Of a stretch of 60,713 nucleotides of DNA, positions 7,502 to 15,900 are shown one piece after another. Source of the DNA: Bacteroidota bacterium (GTDB lineage Bacteria > Bacteroidota > Bacteroidia > Chitinophagales > Chitinophagaceae); the NCBI GenBank assembly GCA_029558715.1, contig JAKQEA010000129.1:1-60713 (forward strand), read 5' to 3'. Each line of letters begins with the position of its first letter. The first letter of the stretch is position 1. The notes below the pieces were generated by a model. It was given only the letters and a program-made list of their open reading frames with translations, was not told the origin of the DNA and did no database searches. The position numbers were made by a program, and so were the translations under genes.

Positions 7502-8764
7502 ATGAAGAGATATTTAATAATTGGCGGATTGTTCCTTTCTGTTCAGCTGGCAGGCCAATCATTACAAAAGCTCAGCCTGGCAGAGGCTTGTGACCTGTCA
7601 CAGAAGAATTATCCGGCAGTGAAGCAAAAGGACCTTGTAAAGCAAACAACTGCCATCAGTGTAGAGAATTTGCAAAAAGGGTTTCTGCCTCAATTTTCTT
7701 TGAGCGGACAGGCTACCTATCAATCCGATGTAACAAGGGTGCCGGTTTCATTGCCCGGTCTTAGTATTGAATCGCCTTCAAAGGACCAGTATAAGTTAGT
7801 AGCAGATGTCAGCCAACTGATCTATGATGGCGGAATGACCAAAGAACAAAAGGCATTGCAGCAACTCAATGCTACTGTGGAAGATCAGAAAGTAGAAGTG
7901 GAATTGTACAAACTCAGGGAAAGGATCAACCAGCTCTATCTGAGTATTCTCTATCTTGATGAACAACTAAAGCAGGTTGATTTAGTAAAAGCTGATATTC
8001 AAACAGGCATTAAAAGGGTAGAGGCGCAAGTACAGAATGGCGTAGCATTTAAGTCGAACCTTAATATGCTGAAAGCTGAACTATTGAAAACTGAGCAAAG
8101 GTCCATCGAAGTGAAAACATCTAAAAAAGGATTAGTCGATGCACTGTCATTATTCATTGGCCAGGAACTGGATGAACATGTACAATTGGAAAAACCTGTT
8201 TCTGCAGCGGTCGCTGCCAACGAAATTGTCCGGCCAGAATTAAAACTATATAGCGGGCAGCAAAAACTCATTGGTCAGCAGGAAAAACTGATCACTGCTA
8301 AAAATTTACCAAAGGCAAGTTTGTTCGTACAGGGTGGTTATGGCCGGCCCGGTTTGAATATGCTTTTAAATGAGTTTGATTTTTTCTATATCGGTGGTAT
8401 TAGGTTCAACTGGTCGCTTGGGGGATTGTACACCAAAAAGAAAGAGAAAGAACAGGTAAACATTAATAAAAAAATGGTGGAAGTGCAGAAGGAAACTTTC
8501 CTGCTCAACACCAATTCATTGTTAAGACAGCAGCAGGCAGAAATTGATAAGCTGCAAAAACTGGTGACAACTGATAACGAAATTATCAGTTTGCGAAGAA
8601 GTGTAACGGATGCTGCTAAAGCACAACTGGAAAACGGCGTGATAACAGCCAATGATTTTCTGAAAGAAGTGAATGCAGAGGACCAGGCCAGGCAAACGCT
8701 GATCACTCACCAGGTGCAATTGTTACAGGTACAAATCAACTATCAAACCATTTTAGGTAAATAG
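7502..8764 (+). CDS. TolC-family outer membrane efflux protein
   Basis: A 420-residue outer-membrane channel of the OEP/TolC family, expected to trimerise and form the exit duct for the exporter encoded downstream. A signal peptide (residues 1-20, MKRYLIIGGLFLSVQLAGQS) is followed by LSLAEACDLSQKNYPAVKQK, the usual first helix. Two long coiled-coil regions (about 90-215 and 290-400) and the two short beta-strand segments around residues 60-85 and 265-300 show the internal duplication of the family. It starts 42 bases after tetR, behind a predicted operator. A 90-base gap with palindromes separates it from the adaptor gene. Confidence 0.9.
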   Translation: MKRYLIIGGLFLSVQLAGQSLQKLSLAEACDLSQKNYPAVKQKDLVKQTTAISVENLQKGFLPQFSLSGQATYQSDVTRVPVSLPGLSIESPSKDQYKLVADVSQLIYDGGMTKEQKALQQLNATVEDQKVEVELYKLRERINQLYLSILYLDEQLKQVDLVKADIQTGIKRVEAQVQNGVAFKSNLNMLKAELLKTEQRSIEVKTSKKGLVDALSLFIGQELDEHVQLEKPVSAAVAANEIVRPELKLYSGQQKLIGQQEKLITAKNLPKASLFVQGGYGRPGLNMLLNEFDFFYIGGIRFNWSLGGLYTKKKEKEQVNINKKMVEVQKETFLLNTNSLLRQQQAEIDKLQKLVTTDNEIISLRRSVTDAAKAQLENGVITANDFLKEVNAEDQARQTLITHQVQLLQVQINYQTILGK

Positions 8765-8854
8765 CTCACTGGCTCTCCTGTGAGAGCAAAAAACATTAAA
8801 TGCGAACCTGCCGGCAGGTAACATATGACAACTGTCTAAATTAAAAATATACAC
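8765..8854. repeat. Spacer with hairpin and 14-bp perfect palindrome
   Basis: The gap between the tolC-like and hlyD-like genes holds a small hairpin GCTCTC-CTGT-GAGAGC followed by A-rich sequence, and a perfect palindrome ACCTGCCGGCAGGT at 8806-8819. The palindrome could be a processing or transcription-tuning element, or a copy of a dispersed repeat. Confidence 0.45.
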
Positions 8855-9805
8855 ATGAAAAGAGTATTTCAGTATTTGGTCATTGGAAGTTTGCTTATCA
8901 CAGCGTCATGTAATATTAGTAATGGCAAATTTGACGCAAGTGGCACTTTTGAAGCCAACGAAGTCATTGTTTCTTCTGAGTTGTCAGGAAAGATACTGAG
9001 CCTTAATGTGGAAGAAGGTCAGACCCTTTCTAAAGATTCAGTAGTCGGAATTGTGGATGCGGCTGCTATTTCATTGCAGAAAGAGCAAGTGGAAGCCAAT
9101 ATACAGGCATTGTCAGAAAAAACTGCCGACGCATCACCACAGGTGAAATTGCTGGAAAATCAATTGGCCGTGCAGCAATCACAATTGAATAACCTCCTGC
9201 ATGAACAAACAAGGATTCAAAATTTACTGAAACAGGATGCAGCTACCGGGAAACAGTTAGACGATATAACGGCGCAGGTTGATGTGGCTAAAAAAAGCCT
9301 GGCGGTTACACAACAGCAGATCAATGTACAGCGAAATAATATCGCCACGCAAAACCGGAGCATCTTAAGTGAAGGCAAGCCTTTGCAAAAAAGAGTGGCC
9401 CAACTGGACGATCAGTTGAAACGGGCCAGTATTATCAACCCTGTTGCCGGTACCGTTATTACAAAGTATGCAGAAGCCGGCGAGGTTACCTCTGCGGGAA
9501 AGGCATTGTACAAGGTGGCCGATTTGTCAACAATGACATTAAGGGCTTACCCGACTGGTTCTCAATTATCAACAATAAAACTGGGGCAAAAGGTGAAAGT
9601 GATGGTAGATGATGGGGAAAAAAAGTATAAAGAGTTCGATGGTACAATCACCTGGATAGCTGATAAAGCTGAATTCACACCCAAAACTATTCAGACAAAA
9701 GATGAAAGGGCTAACCTGGTGTATGCAATAAAAATAAAAGTGAAGAATGACGGGTATCTGAAGATCGGAATGTACGGGGAGGTAAAATTTGGTAATAATC
9801 AGTAA
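8855..9805 (+). CDS. HlyD/YbhG-like membrane fusion lipoprotein
   Basis: A 316-residue periplasmic adaptor that should join the ABC permeases to the TolC-like channel. The lipoprotein signal ends at ITASC (Cys19). A biotinyl-lipoyl half-motif, VSSELSGKILSLNVEEGQ, begins near residue 43. A long coiled-coil hairpin (about 70-185, rich in Gln and Leu) follows, then the second lipoyl half (INPVAGTVITKYAEAGE) near 196 and a beta-barrel domain with the segment KVADLSTMTLRAY. This is the standard adaptor order. The stop TAA overlaps the ATG of the first ATPase gene (TAATG), so translation is probably coupled. Confidence 0.9.
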   Translation: MKRVFQYLVIGSLLITASCNISNGKFDASGTFEANEVIVSSELSGKILSLNVEEGQTLSKDSVVGIVDAAAISLQKEQVEANIQALSEKTADASPQVKLLENQLAVQQSQLNNLLHEQTRIQNLLKQDAATGKQLDDITAQVDVAKKSLAVTQQQINVQRNNIATQNRSILSEGKPLQKRVAQLDDQLKRASIINPVAGTVITKYAEAGEVTSAGKALYKVADLSTMTLRAYPTGSQLSTIKLGQKVKVMVDDGEKKYKEFDGTITWIADKAEFTPKTIQTKDERANLVYAIKIKVKNDGYLKIGMYGEVKFGNNQ

Positions 9806-10716
9806 TGACTGCAGTTAAAATTAATAACGTTGTAAAGACCTATGGTAAGAAGAAAGAAATAACAGCACTGAGTGATATTTCTTTTTCTGTATCGAAAGGC
9901 GAACTCTTTGGAATCATCGGCCCCGATGGTGCTGGCAAAACCTCTTTATTCAGGATACTCACCACATTGTTACTGGCAGATAACGGTAACGTAACAGTAG
10001 ATGGCTTTGACGTAGTGAAGGATTATAAAGCCATTCGCCAAAGAGTGGGATATATGCCCGGCAGGTTTTCACTTTACCAGGATCTTTCCGTCAAAGAGAA
10101 TCTTAACTTTTTTGCCACCATTTTTAATACTTCCGTAGAAGAGAATTATGAACTGATAAAAGATATCTACTCACAGATTGAACCATTTAAAGACAGAAAA
10201 GCGGGTAAGTTATCCGGAGGCATGAAGCAAAAGCTGGCTCTCAGTTGTGCATTGATACATCGTCCATCGGTCTTGTTCCTGGATGAACCGACTACTGGTG
10301 TTGATGCAGTATCCCGGAAAGAATTCTGGGAAATGCTGAAAAGATTAAAAGAACAGGGTATTACCATTCTTGTTTCCACGCCTTATATGGATGAAGCAAG
10401 TATGTGCGACAGGGTAGCTTTGATCCAGGCAGGTAAAATTTTATCTATTAATACACCACAGGGGATCGTGGAGACTTTCGGTAAGAAATTACTCGCAGTT
10501 AAAAGTACTGATATGCTTCGGTTGTTGCATGATTTAAAACAGTGTGAAGAGGTACAGGACGCCTATCCGTTTGGGGAATATCATCATGCTGTGATGAGGA
10601 ATGATAGTAAAGAATTATTGAGAAGTTACCTGGAACAAAGAGGACAATCATTTGAATTGAAAGAAGCGGAGCCCAATATCGAAGATTGTTTTATGGCATT
10701 AATGAAAACAAGCTAA
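9805..10716 (+). CDS. ABC transporter ATPase 1 (YbhF N-half-like)
   Basis: A 303-residue nucleotide-binding subunit that drives the ABC-2 exporter. It has Walker A GPDGAGKTSL near residue 38, where Asp replaces the usual Asn as in the first half of E. coli YbhF, the signature LSGGMKQKL, Walker B VLFLDEPTTGVD and the H-loop region replaced by STPYMDEA. Substitution of the switch His by Pro in this H-loop suggests this site may hydrolyse ATP poorly, so the pair could be asymmetric. After residue 225 is a C-terminal extension of about 75 residues. The gene overlaps both neighbours by one base. Confidence 0.92.
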   Translation: MTAVKINNVVKTYGKKKEITALSDISFSVSKGELFGIIGPDGAGKTSLFRILTTLLLADNGNVTVDGFDVVKDYKAIRQRVGYMPGRFSLYQDLSVKENLNFFATIFNTSVEENYELIKDIYSQIEPFKDRKAGKLSGGMKQKLALSCALIHRPSVLFLDEPTTGVDAVSRKEFWEMLKRLKEQGITILVSTPYMDEASMCDRVALIQAGKILSINTPQGIVETFGKKLLAVKSTDMLRLLHDLKQCEEVQDAYPFGEYHHAVMRNDSKELLRSYLEQRGQSFELKEAEPNIEDCFMALMKTS

Positions 10717-11474
10717 TGGCAATAGTTAGTATGAATGAAAAAGTAATTGTAGCAGAAAATCTCACGAAGAAGTTTGGAGACTTTACTGCAGTCGACCATA
10801 TCAGCTTTGGTGTACATAAAGGAGAGATATTTGGTTTTCTTGGTGCTAACGGTGCTGGTAAAACGACTGCTATGCGGATGTTGTCCGGGTTATCTATGCC
10901 CACATCCGGCAATGCAATGGTAGCCGGCTTTGATGTATACAGGGAGAATGAAAAGATCAAGCGGAATATCGGTTATATGAGTCAGAAATTTTCTTTGTAT
11001 GAAGATCTGACTGTAAGAGAAAATATTCGCTTCTATGCAGGTATTTATGGAATGAGCAGTCATTTTATTAAAGAAAAAATGGGACAGGTGCTGGGTGAGC
11101 TTCATTTAACGGCCGAAGGCGATAAGCTGGTGAAATCATTACCACTGGGCTGGAAACAGAAACTTGCTTTTTCGGTTGCCATTTTTCATGAGCCCCGGAT
11201 TGTTTTCCTTGATGAACCAACCGGGGGGGTGGATCCTGTAACAAGAAGAGAGTTCTGGCATATGATCTATGAAGCCGCCGCTTCAGGAATTACTGTTTTT
11301 GTTACCACCCACTATATGGATGAAGCAGAGTATTGCGACAGAGTAAGTATTATGGTGGATGGAAGGATTGATGCATTGGATACGCCGCAGCAACTGAAGA
11401 AAACATATGCTGCTGAATCGATGGATGAAGTGTTTTTAAAATTAGCAAGAAAAGCCACAAGGGCAGCAGACTAA
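10716..11474 (+). CDS. ABC transporter ATPase 2 (YbhF C-half-like)
   Basis: A 252-residue second ATPase. I take the ATG at 10716, which overlaps the stop of ATPase 1 (TAATG); another ATG lies at 10731. Walker A is GANGAGKTTAM, Walker B is IVFLDEPTGGVDP and the switch is VTTHYMDEAEYCD with the catalytic His present. The signature is degenerate: LPLGWKQKL in place of LSGGQ. In E. coli YbhF the two nucleotide-binding domains are fused in one chain; here they are split, with complementary defects (switch in ATPase 1, signature in ATPase 2). That fits a heterodimer with one canonical and one degenerate site. Confidence 0.92.
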   Translation: MAIVSMNEKVIVAENLTKKFGDFTAVDHISFGVHKGEIFGFLGANGAGKTTAMRMLSGLSMPTSGNAMVAGFDVYRENEKIKRNIGYMSQKFSLYEDLTVRENIRFYAGIYGMSSHFIKEKMGQVLGELHLTAEGDKLVKSLPLGWKQKLAFSVAIFHEPRIVFLDEPTGGVDPVTRREFWHMIYEAAASGITVFVTTHYMDEAEYCDRVSIMVDGRIDALDTPQQLKKTYAAESMDEVFLKLARKATRAAD

Positions 11475-11475
11475 C

Positions 11476-12582
11476 ATGAAACAATTTTTTGCTTTTGTAA
11501 AGAAAGAATTTTATCACATCTTCCGTGACAGGCGGACAATGATTATCCTGCTGGCTATGCCCGTAGTACAGATCATTATTTTCGGATTTGCACTGACGAA
11601 TGAAGTAAAGAATTCGAAAATCGCTATTTGGGATCAGTCTAAAGATGCGGCTACTGCTTCCTTGATCAACCAGTTGGAAGCCAGCCGTTATTTTGAAGTA
11701 GAACAATCCATTCATACAGCCAAAGAAATTGAATCGATCTTTCAAAAAGGGGAAATAAAACTGGCGATGATTTTGCCCCAGCATTTTGATGAAGACCTCC
11801 GGCATTTCAACAAAGCACAGGTACAGCTGATCGCCGATGCCTCAGATCCAAATGTGGCCAATACACTGACGAATTATGCCTCTGCTATTATAATGGATTA
11901 TCAAAACAGGATAACACATGAAAAAAAACTGCCTTACACAATTACTACGGAGATGCGGATGTTATACAACCCTGAGCTGAAAGGGGCATACAATTTTGTA
12001 CCGGGTGTGATGGCGATGGTGTTATTGCTGGTTTGTACTATGATGACTGCTATAACGATTGTCAGGGAAAAAGAGACAGGTACGATGGAGGTGATGCTGG
12101 TGTCACCGGCAAACCCCCTGCGGATTGTTATAGCCAAGGCAGTTCCTTATTTTTTATTATCGATGGTTAATATCACTACCATATTGTTGTTAAGTGTTTT
12201 TGTACTGGATGTACCGGTTAATGGCAGCCTCGTACTGCTTGTCGGGGAAAGCCTCTTGTTTACCCTGGTGTCACTGTCTTTGGGTTTACTTATTTCCACG
12301 AAAGCAGGTTCACAACAGACAGCTTTGTTTATTTCGCTGGTGGGTCTTTTACTTCCTACTGTCATGCTAAGTGGTTTTATGTTCCCGATTGAGAATATGC
12401 CATTGCCTTTACGAACCGTTTCGAATATTGTTCCGGCGAGATGGTATTACAGTATTGTAAAATCAGTGATGATAAAAGGAATTGGCCTGAATGCTGTATG
12501 GAAAGAAACACTGATTCTTTCCGGAATGCTGATATTCTTTTTAGGACTTGCTATTAAGAATTTTAAAATACGTCTGGCATGA
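11476..12582 (+). CDS. ABC-2 type permease 1 (YbhS-like)
   Basis: A 368-residue inner-membrane permease. The N-terminus KKEFYHIFRDRRTMIILLAMPVVQIIIFGFAL is the typical amphipathic segment plus first transmembrane helix. A periplasmic domain of about 130 residues follows (EVKNSKIAIWDQS onward), then five helices after residue 175, including the conserved EKETGTMEVMLVSP loop. This is the YhgE/ABC-2 membrane-type architecture shared with YbhS and YbhR. It pairs with permease 2 as a probable heterodimer. It starts one base after the ATPase 2 stop. Confidence 0.92.
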   Translation: MKQFFAFVKKEFYHIFRDRRTMIILLAMPVVQIIIFGFALTNEVKNSKIAIWDQSKDAATASLINQLEASRYFEVEQSIHTAKEIESIFQKGEIKLAMILPQHFDEDLRHFNKAQVQLIADASDPNVANTLTNYASAIIMDYQNRITHEKKLPYTITTEMRMLYNPELKGAYNFVPGVMAMVLLLVCTMMTAITIVREKETGTMEVMLVSPANPLRIVIAKAVPYFLLSMVNITTILLLSVFVLDVPVNGSLVLLVGESLLFTLVSLSLGLLISTKAGSQQTALFISLVGLLLPTVMLSGFMFPIENMPLPLRTVSNIVPARWYYSIVKSVMIKGIGLNAVWKETLILSGMLIFFLGLAIKNFKIRLA

Positions 12583-13697
12583 GAACATTAAGATATTTAT
12601 TGCAAAAGGAATTCAGGCAGATATTCAGGGATCCCTCCATTCTTCGCCTGATATTTATCATGCCGGTGATACAGTTGATAATTTTACCTTTTGCAGCGGA
12701 TTATGAAATCAAGAATATCAAGTTGGCCGTAATAGACCATGACCATTCTTCTTATTCCAGGAACCTTATAGCCAAAATAGCTTCATCAGGTTATTTTATC
12801 CTGACAAATTACAACGGCTCTTATTCTGAGGCAATGAATAAGATAGAACATGATAAAGCAGATCTTATCCTGGAGATTCCTGCCTCATTTGAAAAAGAGC
12901 TGGTAAAGGAAAATGAGTCAAAATTATTTATGGCTGTAAATGCTATTAATGGGGTAAAAGCAGGGCTTGGTAGTGCGTATCTCCGCAGTATTATTCAGGA
13001 CTACAATAAAGAAGTAAGGACAGAATGGATACAATTTCCCCGGTTTGACCCGGAAACAAACATCGCAGTCACCTATTCTAACTGGTTCAATTCATCCATG
13101 AATTATAAAATCTTCATGGTTCCGGGTATACTTGTTTTGTTGCTGACGATGGTGGGAGCCAATCTTACTGCCATAAATATTGTAAGAGAAAAGGAGATAG
13201 GTACGATTGAGCAGATAAACGTAACTCCTGTCAGTAAAGTTCACTTTATACTGGGCAAGCTGATTCCTTTTTGGATACTTGGATTAGTAGTGTTCACCCT
13301 TGGATTAGGTATTGCCCGGTTATTTTATGGTATCACACCAGCTGGAAATATTTTTACCATTTATGTTTTTGCGGCTATTTACCTTTTGGCTGTACTGGGC
13401 TTAGGGTTATTGATATCCACTTATGCAGATAATCAGCAACAGGCGATGCTTATATCCTTTTTCCTGATGATGATTTTTATTTTATTGGGCGGTTTATACA
13501 CTTCTATCGACAGCATGCCTTCCTGGGCAAAAGCAATAACAAAAGCCAACCCCGTATCTTATTTTATTGAAGTGATCCGGATGGTGGTATTAAAAGGCAG
13601 TGGTTTGGCGGATATCAAATCACAGTTGCTCACTATTTCTGGCTTCGCCATAGTCTTAAATGGATGGGCAGTACTTAATTATCATAAGCGATCCTGA
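12579..13697 (+). CDS. ABC-2 type permease 2 (YbhR-like)
   Basis: A 372-residue paralogue of permease 1 with the same plan: LLQKEFRQIFRDPSILRLIF at the N-terminus, one helix, a periplasmic domain (IKNIKLAVIDHDHSSYS onward), then five helices with EKEIGTIEQINVTP in the cytoplasmic loop and PSWAKAITKANPVSYFIEVIR before the last helices. The start ATG overlaps the preceding stop (ATGA), which supports coupled translation and equal stoichiometry. It is the last gene of the exporter operon; no strong terminator is seen before the next promoter. Confidence 0.92.
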   Translation: MRTLRYLLQKEFRQIFRDPSILRLIFIMPVIQLIILPFAADYEIKNIKLAVIDHDHSSYSRNLIAKIASSGYFILTNYNGSYSEAMNKIEHDKADLILEIPASFEKELVKENESKLFMAVNAINGVKAGLGSAYLRSIIQDYNKEVRTEWIQFPRFDPETNIAVTYSNWFNSSMNYKIFMVPGILVLLLTMVGANLTAINIVREKEIGTIEQINVTPVSKVHFILGKLIPFWILGLVVFTLGLGIARLFYGITPAGNIFTIYVFAAIYLLAVLGLGLLISTYADNQQQAMLISFFLMMIFILLGGLYTSIDSMPSWAKAITKANPVSYFIEVIRMVVLKGSGLADIKSQLLTISGFAIVLNGWAVLNYHKRS

Positions 13698-13707
13698 GTA
13701 AAATCGT

Positions 13708-13738
13708 TTTTTAAAGCAGGTAAAGTTTTTTATATTCG
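13708..13738 (+). promoter_or_regulatory. Candidate promoter before the 131-residue gene
   Basis: TTTT (13708-13711), 19 bases, then TATATTCG (13731-13738) is a near match, with one mismatch in each box, to TTTG-N19-TAnnTTTG. Transcription would begin about 14 bases before the ATG at 13759. Confidence 0.45.
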
Positions 13739-13758
13739 GATAACTAAAACGATTTGCT

Positions 13759-14154
13759 ATGCTAAAAATCACAAATCTCAAAGAAGGCGATATCATCAGG
13801 GTTGACGACGATGGAGTGATGAGAGAAGGTACAGTTATCCGGGTTAGCCGGGAAGAACACCAGGCATTGGTGGATAACGGTGTACAGGAATTCTGGTACA
13901 GCCCCGAGGACATGCATGCCCTACCGCTGGATGAGCCCCAGTTAATCAGGCTGGGATTTACCAAAGAGGATGCGGATGGCGGAGTGAAATACAAAAAAGA
14001 CTCATTCAGGTTGGTAACCCCCAAAAAAGGCGATTTTTCAAATGTTGAGATGTGGTGGCGGGAGGACAGGCGTCATTTTAGCTTTCCGCTGTCAGTTCAT
14101 GAGCTTCAGAACCTGTACCTGGACATGACCAAAGTGCACCTGGATATGGCCTGA
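13759..14154 (+). CDS. Conserved hypothetical protein
   Basis: A 131-residue soluble protein with no signal peptide or membrane segment. The first part (residues 1-35, [23 protein letters not shown]) looks like a small SH3-like or KOW-like beta barrel. The second half has [16 protein letters not shown] and ends [19 protein letters not shown], a pattern I recall from short hypothetical proteins of Bacteroidota and their phages. The function is unknown. It has its own candidate promoter and a terminator after it, so it is likely monocistronic, placed between the exporter operon and infA. Confidence 0.75.
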   Translation: MLKITNLKEGDIIRVDDDGVMREGTVIRVSREEHQALVDNGVQEFWYSPEDMHALPLDEPQLIRLGFTKEDADGGVKYKKDSFRLVTPKKGDFSNVEMWWREDRRHFSFPLSVHELQNLYLDMTKVHLDMA

Positions 14155-14203
14155 GGCGGTCTGTATTCTTTTCTTGAGCCAAATCAAGCATGTTTTTCCA
14201 CAT

Positions 14204-14240
14204 AACCCCGAAAAAAGATCGGGGTTTCTTCTTTTTTCGG
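14204..14240 (+). terminator. Terminator upstream of infA
   Basis: Stem AACCCCG/CGGGGTT (14204-14210 with 14220-14226), a nine-base A-rich loop, then TTCTTCTTTTTT. It ends transcription from the hypothetical gene before the infA promoter. Confidence 0.8.
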
Positions 14241-14251
14241 GTGCATCCGCC

Positions 14252-14259
14252 TATCTTTG
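14252..14259 (+). promoter_or_regulatory. -7 element of the infA promoter
   Basis: TATCTTTG is identical to the -7 element of the tetR promoter and fits TAnnTTTG. It lies 16 bases before the infA ATG. No TTTG is found 19 bases upstream, so the -33 contact must be weak. Confidence 0.5.
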
Positions 14260-14275
14260 CAGCCCTAAAATTTCT

Positions 14276-14494
14276 ATGTCGAAACAACCGCTCATTAAAC
14301 AAGATGGTATTATCCTTGAGGCCTTATCGAACGCTATGTTCAGGGTTAAACTGGAAAATGGCCACGAAATACTGGCCACCATCTCTGGAAAAATGAGAAT
14401 GCACTACATCCGGATCTTACCGGGTGATAAAGTGGGAGTGGAACTTTCGCCATATGATTTGACAAGGGGTAGAATTAATTTCAGGTACAAATAA
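14276..14494 (+). CDS. infA: Translation initiation factor IF-1
   Basis: A 72-residue OB-fold factor that binds the 30S A site during initiation. The sequence is canonical: [42 protein letters not shown] and [12 protein letters not shown]. The frame is open 34 codons upstream through the terminator and promoter, so the ATG at 14276 is clearly the start. It leads the alpha-operon-like set infA-rpmJ-rpsM-rpsK-rpsD-rpoA. secY and map, often just upstream, are not in the window; an unrelated gene lies there instead. Confidence 0.97.
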   Translation: MSKQPLIKQDGIILEALSNAMFRVKLENGHEILATISGKMRMHYIRILPGDKVGVELSPYDLTRGRINFRYK

Positions 14495-14495
14495 T

Positions 14496-14527
14496 GCTTG
14501 AAGCCGAAAGCTGAAAGCTAAAAGCAA
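14496..14527 (+). repeat. Heptad-like tandem repeat between infA and rpmJ
   Basis: The short spacer contains GAAGCCG-AAAGCTG-AAAGCTA-AAAGC, a degenerate seven-base tandem repeat. A related degenerate run (CAGAAGC-TAGAAGT-CGGAGGT) occurs between rpsK and rpsD. Confidence 0.5.
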
Positions 14528-14532
14528 AAAAA

Positions 14533-14649
14533 ATGAAAGTAAGAGCATCTATTAAAAAGCGTAGCGTCGACTGCAAAATTGTACGTCGTAAGGGTAAGCT
14601 TTATGTAATTAACAAAAAGAATCCCCGCTTTAAGCAAAGACAGGGATAA
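14533..14649 (+). CDS. rpmJ: 50S ribosomal protein L36
   Basis: A 38-residue ribosomal protein. It begins [19 protein letters not shown] and ends [12 protein letters not shown], the standard L36 pattern. It has one Cys (Cys14, in VDCKIV) and lacks the CxxC...CxxxxH zinc set, so it is the zinc-independent (C-minus) form, which is common in Bacteroidota. It lies 38 bases after infA and 81 bases before rpsM, the usual gene order. Its brevity makes it easy to miss. Confidence 0.95.
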   Translation: MKVRASIKKRSVDCKIVRRKGKLYVINKKNPRFKQRQG

Positions 14650-14673
14650 TTGAAGAAAACTAAAATCAAAAAG

Positions 14674-14708
14674 CAAGAACCAAATTGAGATTTGTGATTT
14701 GTTTCTTG
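14674..14708 (+). repeat. Hairpin between rpmJ and rpsM
   Basis: Imperfect 12-bp stem CAAGAACCAAAT/ATTTGTTTCTTG (14674-14685 with 14697-14708, one mismatch) with an 11-base loop. There is no T-tract, so it is probably an mRNA processing or stability element rather than a terminator. Confidence 0.5.
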
Positions 14709-14730
14709 GAACTTAAATCAAAATAGTAAT

Positions 14731-15111
14731 ATGGCTCGTATTGCCGGTGTTGACTTACCAAAAAATAAAAGAGGAGAAATAGGGCTTACCTATATATATG
14801 GTATTGGTCCTTCTACTGCCAAGTACATTCTTGACAAGCATAATATTAACCGCAGCAAGAAAGTACATGAGTGGAATGATGAGGAACTGAATGCTATCCG
14901 TAATACTATTACGGAAGAGCTGAAAGTAGAAGGTCAGCTTCGCTCTGAAGTGCAGATGAGTATTAAGCGTTTGCTTGATATTGCCTGCTACCGGGGTCTC
15001 CGCCATCGTAAAGGTCTGCCGGTTCGTGGCCAGCGTACAAAAACCAACAGCCGTACCAGGAAAGGTAAAAGAAAAACGGTTGCCGGTAAAAAGAAAGCGC
15101 CTAAGAAATAA
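14731..15111 (+). CDS. rpsM: 30S ribosomal protein S13
   Basis: A 126-residue head protein of the small subunit that contacts 23S rRNA and t[23 protein letters not shown] at the N-terminus, the helix-two-turn-helix segment [11 protein letters not shown], and the basic tail [20 protein letters not shown] are diagnostic. The tail continues with [14 protein letters not shown]. Length is normal. A 174-base spacer, unusually long for this operon, separates it from rpsK. Confidence 0.97.
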   Translation: MARIAGVDLPKNKRGEIGLTYIYGIGPSTAKYILDKHNINRSKKVHEWNDEELNAIRNTITEELKVEGQLRSEVQMSIKRLLDIACYRGLRHRKGLPVRGQRTKTNSRTRKGKRKTVAGKKKAPKK

Positions 15112-15285
15112 TTCTTCGCCCGAGCTCAGGACGACAATCACTGTTAATTTGAGCATGGCGAAATCGACTTACATAAAATTGAATCAGCGCCGGATCGCTT
15201 CGTAAGTCAGCAGGAGGGTTGATTCAGTCTTTCGGGAAACTGAAAGAAATTATTAAAAGTAAAGATTACCTCGGTACAAGAAATT
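15112..15285 (+). other. 174-base structured spacer between rpsM and rpsK
   Basis: No gene is seen. The spacer has a TGAATCA/TGATTCA stem (near 15179 and 15220) enclosing a GC-rich segment, and next to it a small CTTTC/GAAAG hairpin around 15230-15246. Such structure in an r-protein operon could be an autoregulatory leader or a processing site. Confidence 0.35.
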
Positions 15286-15702
15286 ATGGCAAAAGCACAA
15301 CAACAGCAACAGGCTACCAGCGCAAAAGCGGCAGCCAAAAAAAGAGTGGTGAAAGTGGACGCATACGGTGATGCACACATTTCTGCTACATTCAACAACA
15401 TTATCATCAGCCTTACCAACAAAACCGGCCAGATTATCTCCTGGAGCAGTGCAGGTAAAATGGGATTTAGAGGTTCTAAGAAGAACACACCTTATGCCGC
15501 ACAGATGGCTGCCTCAGATGCTGCTAAAACTGCATTTGATGCTGGTTTAAAAAGAGTGGATGTATATGTAAAAGGACCAGGATCAGGTCGTGAAAGTGCA
15601 ATCCGTTCTCTTTCCCAGAGCGGTATTGAAGTAGTGATGATCAAAGACGTAACTCCGTTGCCGCACAACGGATGCCGTCCTCCTAAGAAAAGAAGAGTTT
15701 AA
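15286..15702 (+). CDS. rpsK: 30S ribosomal protein S11
   Basis: A 138-residue platform protein of the 30S subunit. The first 25 residues are a lineage-specific Ala/Gln/Lys-rich extension ([19 protein letters not shown]). The conserved body follows: [57 protein letters not shown] and the C-terminal [12 protein letters not shown]. Length and order are as expected. Confidence 0.97.
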   Translation: MAKAQQQQQATSAKAAAKKRVVKVDAYGDAHISATFNNIIISLTNKTGQIISWSSAGKMGFRGSKKNTPYAAQMAASDAAKTAFDAGLKRVDVYVKGPGSGRESAIRSLSQSGIEVVMIKDVTPLPHNGCRPPKKRRV

Positions 15703-15900
15703 TGAAGATGTCAGAAGCTAGAAGTCGGAGGTTCGTTAAAAACTTCAAATGTAAACGACCTTTCAGACCTCATACTTCAGACATCGCAAATACATATTTT
15801 GAGCCAATTTGGTTTCATTTTAAGAAAGGGTGCCTGATTGATTTTTAACGCTTTTACTGATCAGCGCACCGTTACAAAAAAGCGTAAATGAATAAAAACT
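15703..15900 (+). other. 198-base structured spacer between rpsK and rpsD
   Basis: No gene is seen. A long-range 11-bp stem with one mismatch joins GATGTCAGAAG near 15707 to CTTCAGACATC near 15775, with inner pairing between the GGAGGTTCGTT and AACGACC segments. Because S4 is the classic autogenous repressor of the alpha operon, an S4 binding site just before rpsD is possible, but this is inference only. Confidence 0.35.

Noticed and set aside
9805-11474. Two adjacent ABC ATPase genes as one frameshifted YbhF-like gene
   Set aside because: Each has complete start, stop and full domain; the TAATG overlap is a normal coupling junction, so this is a true split pair.
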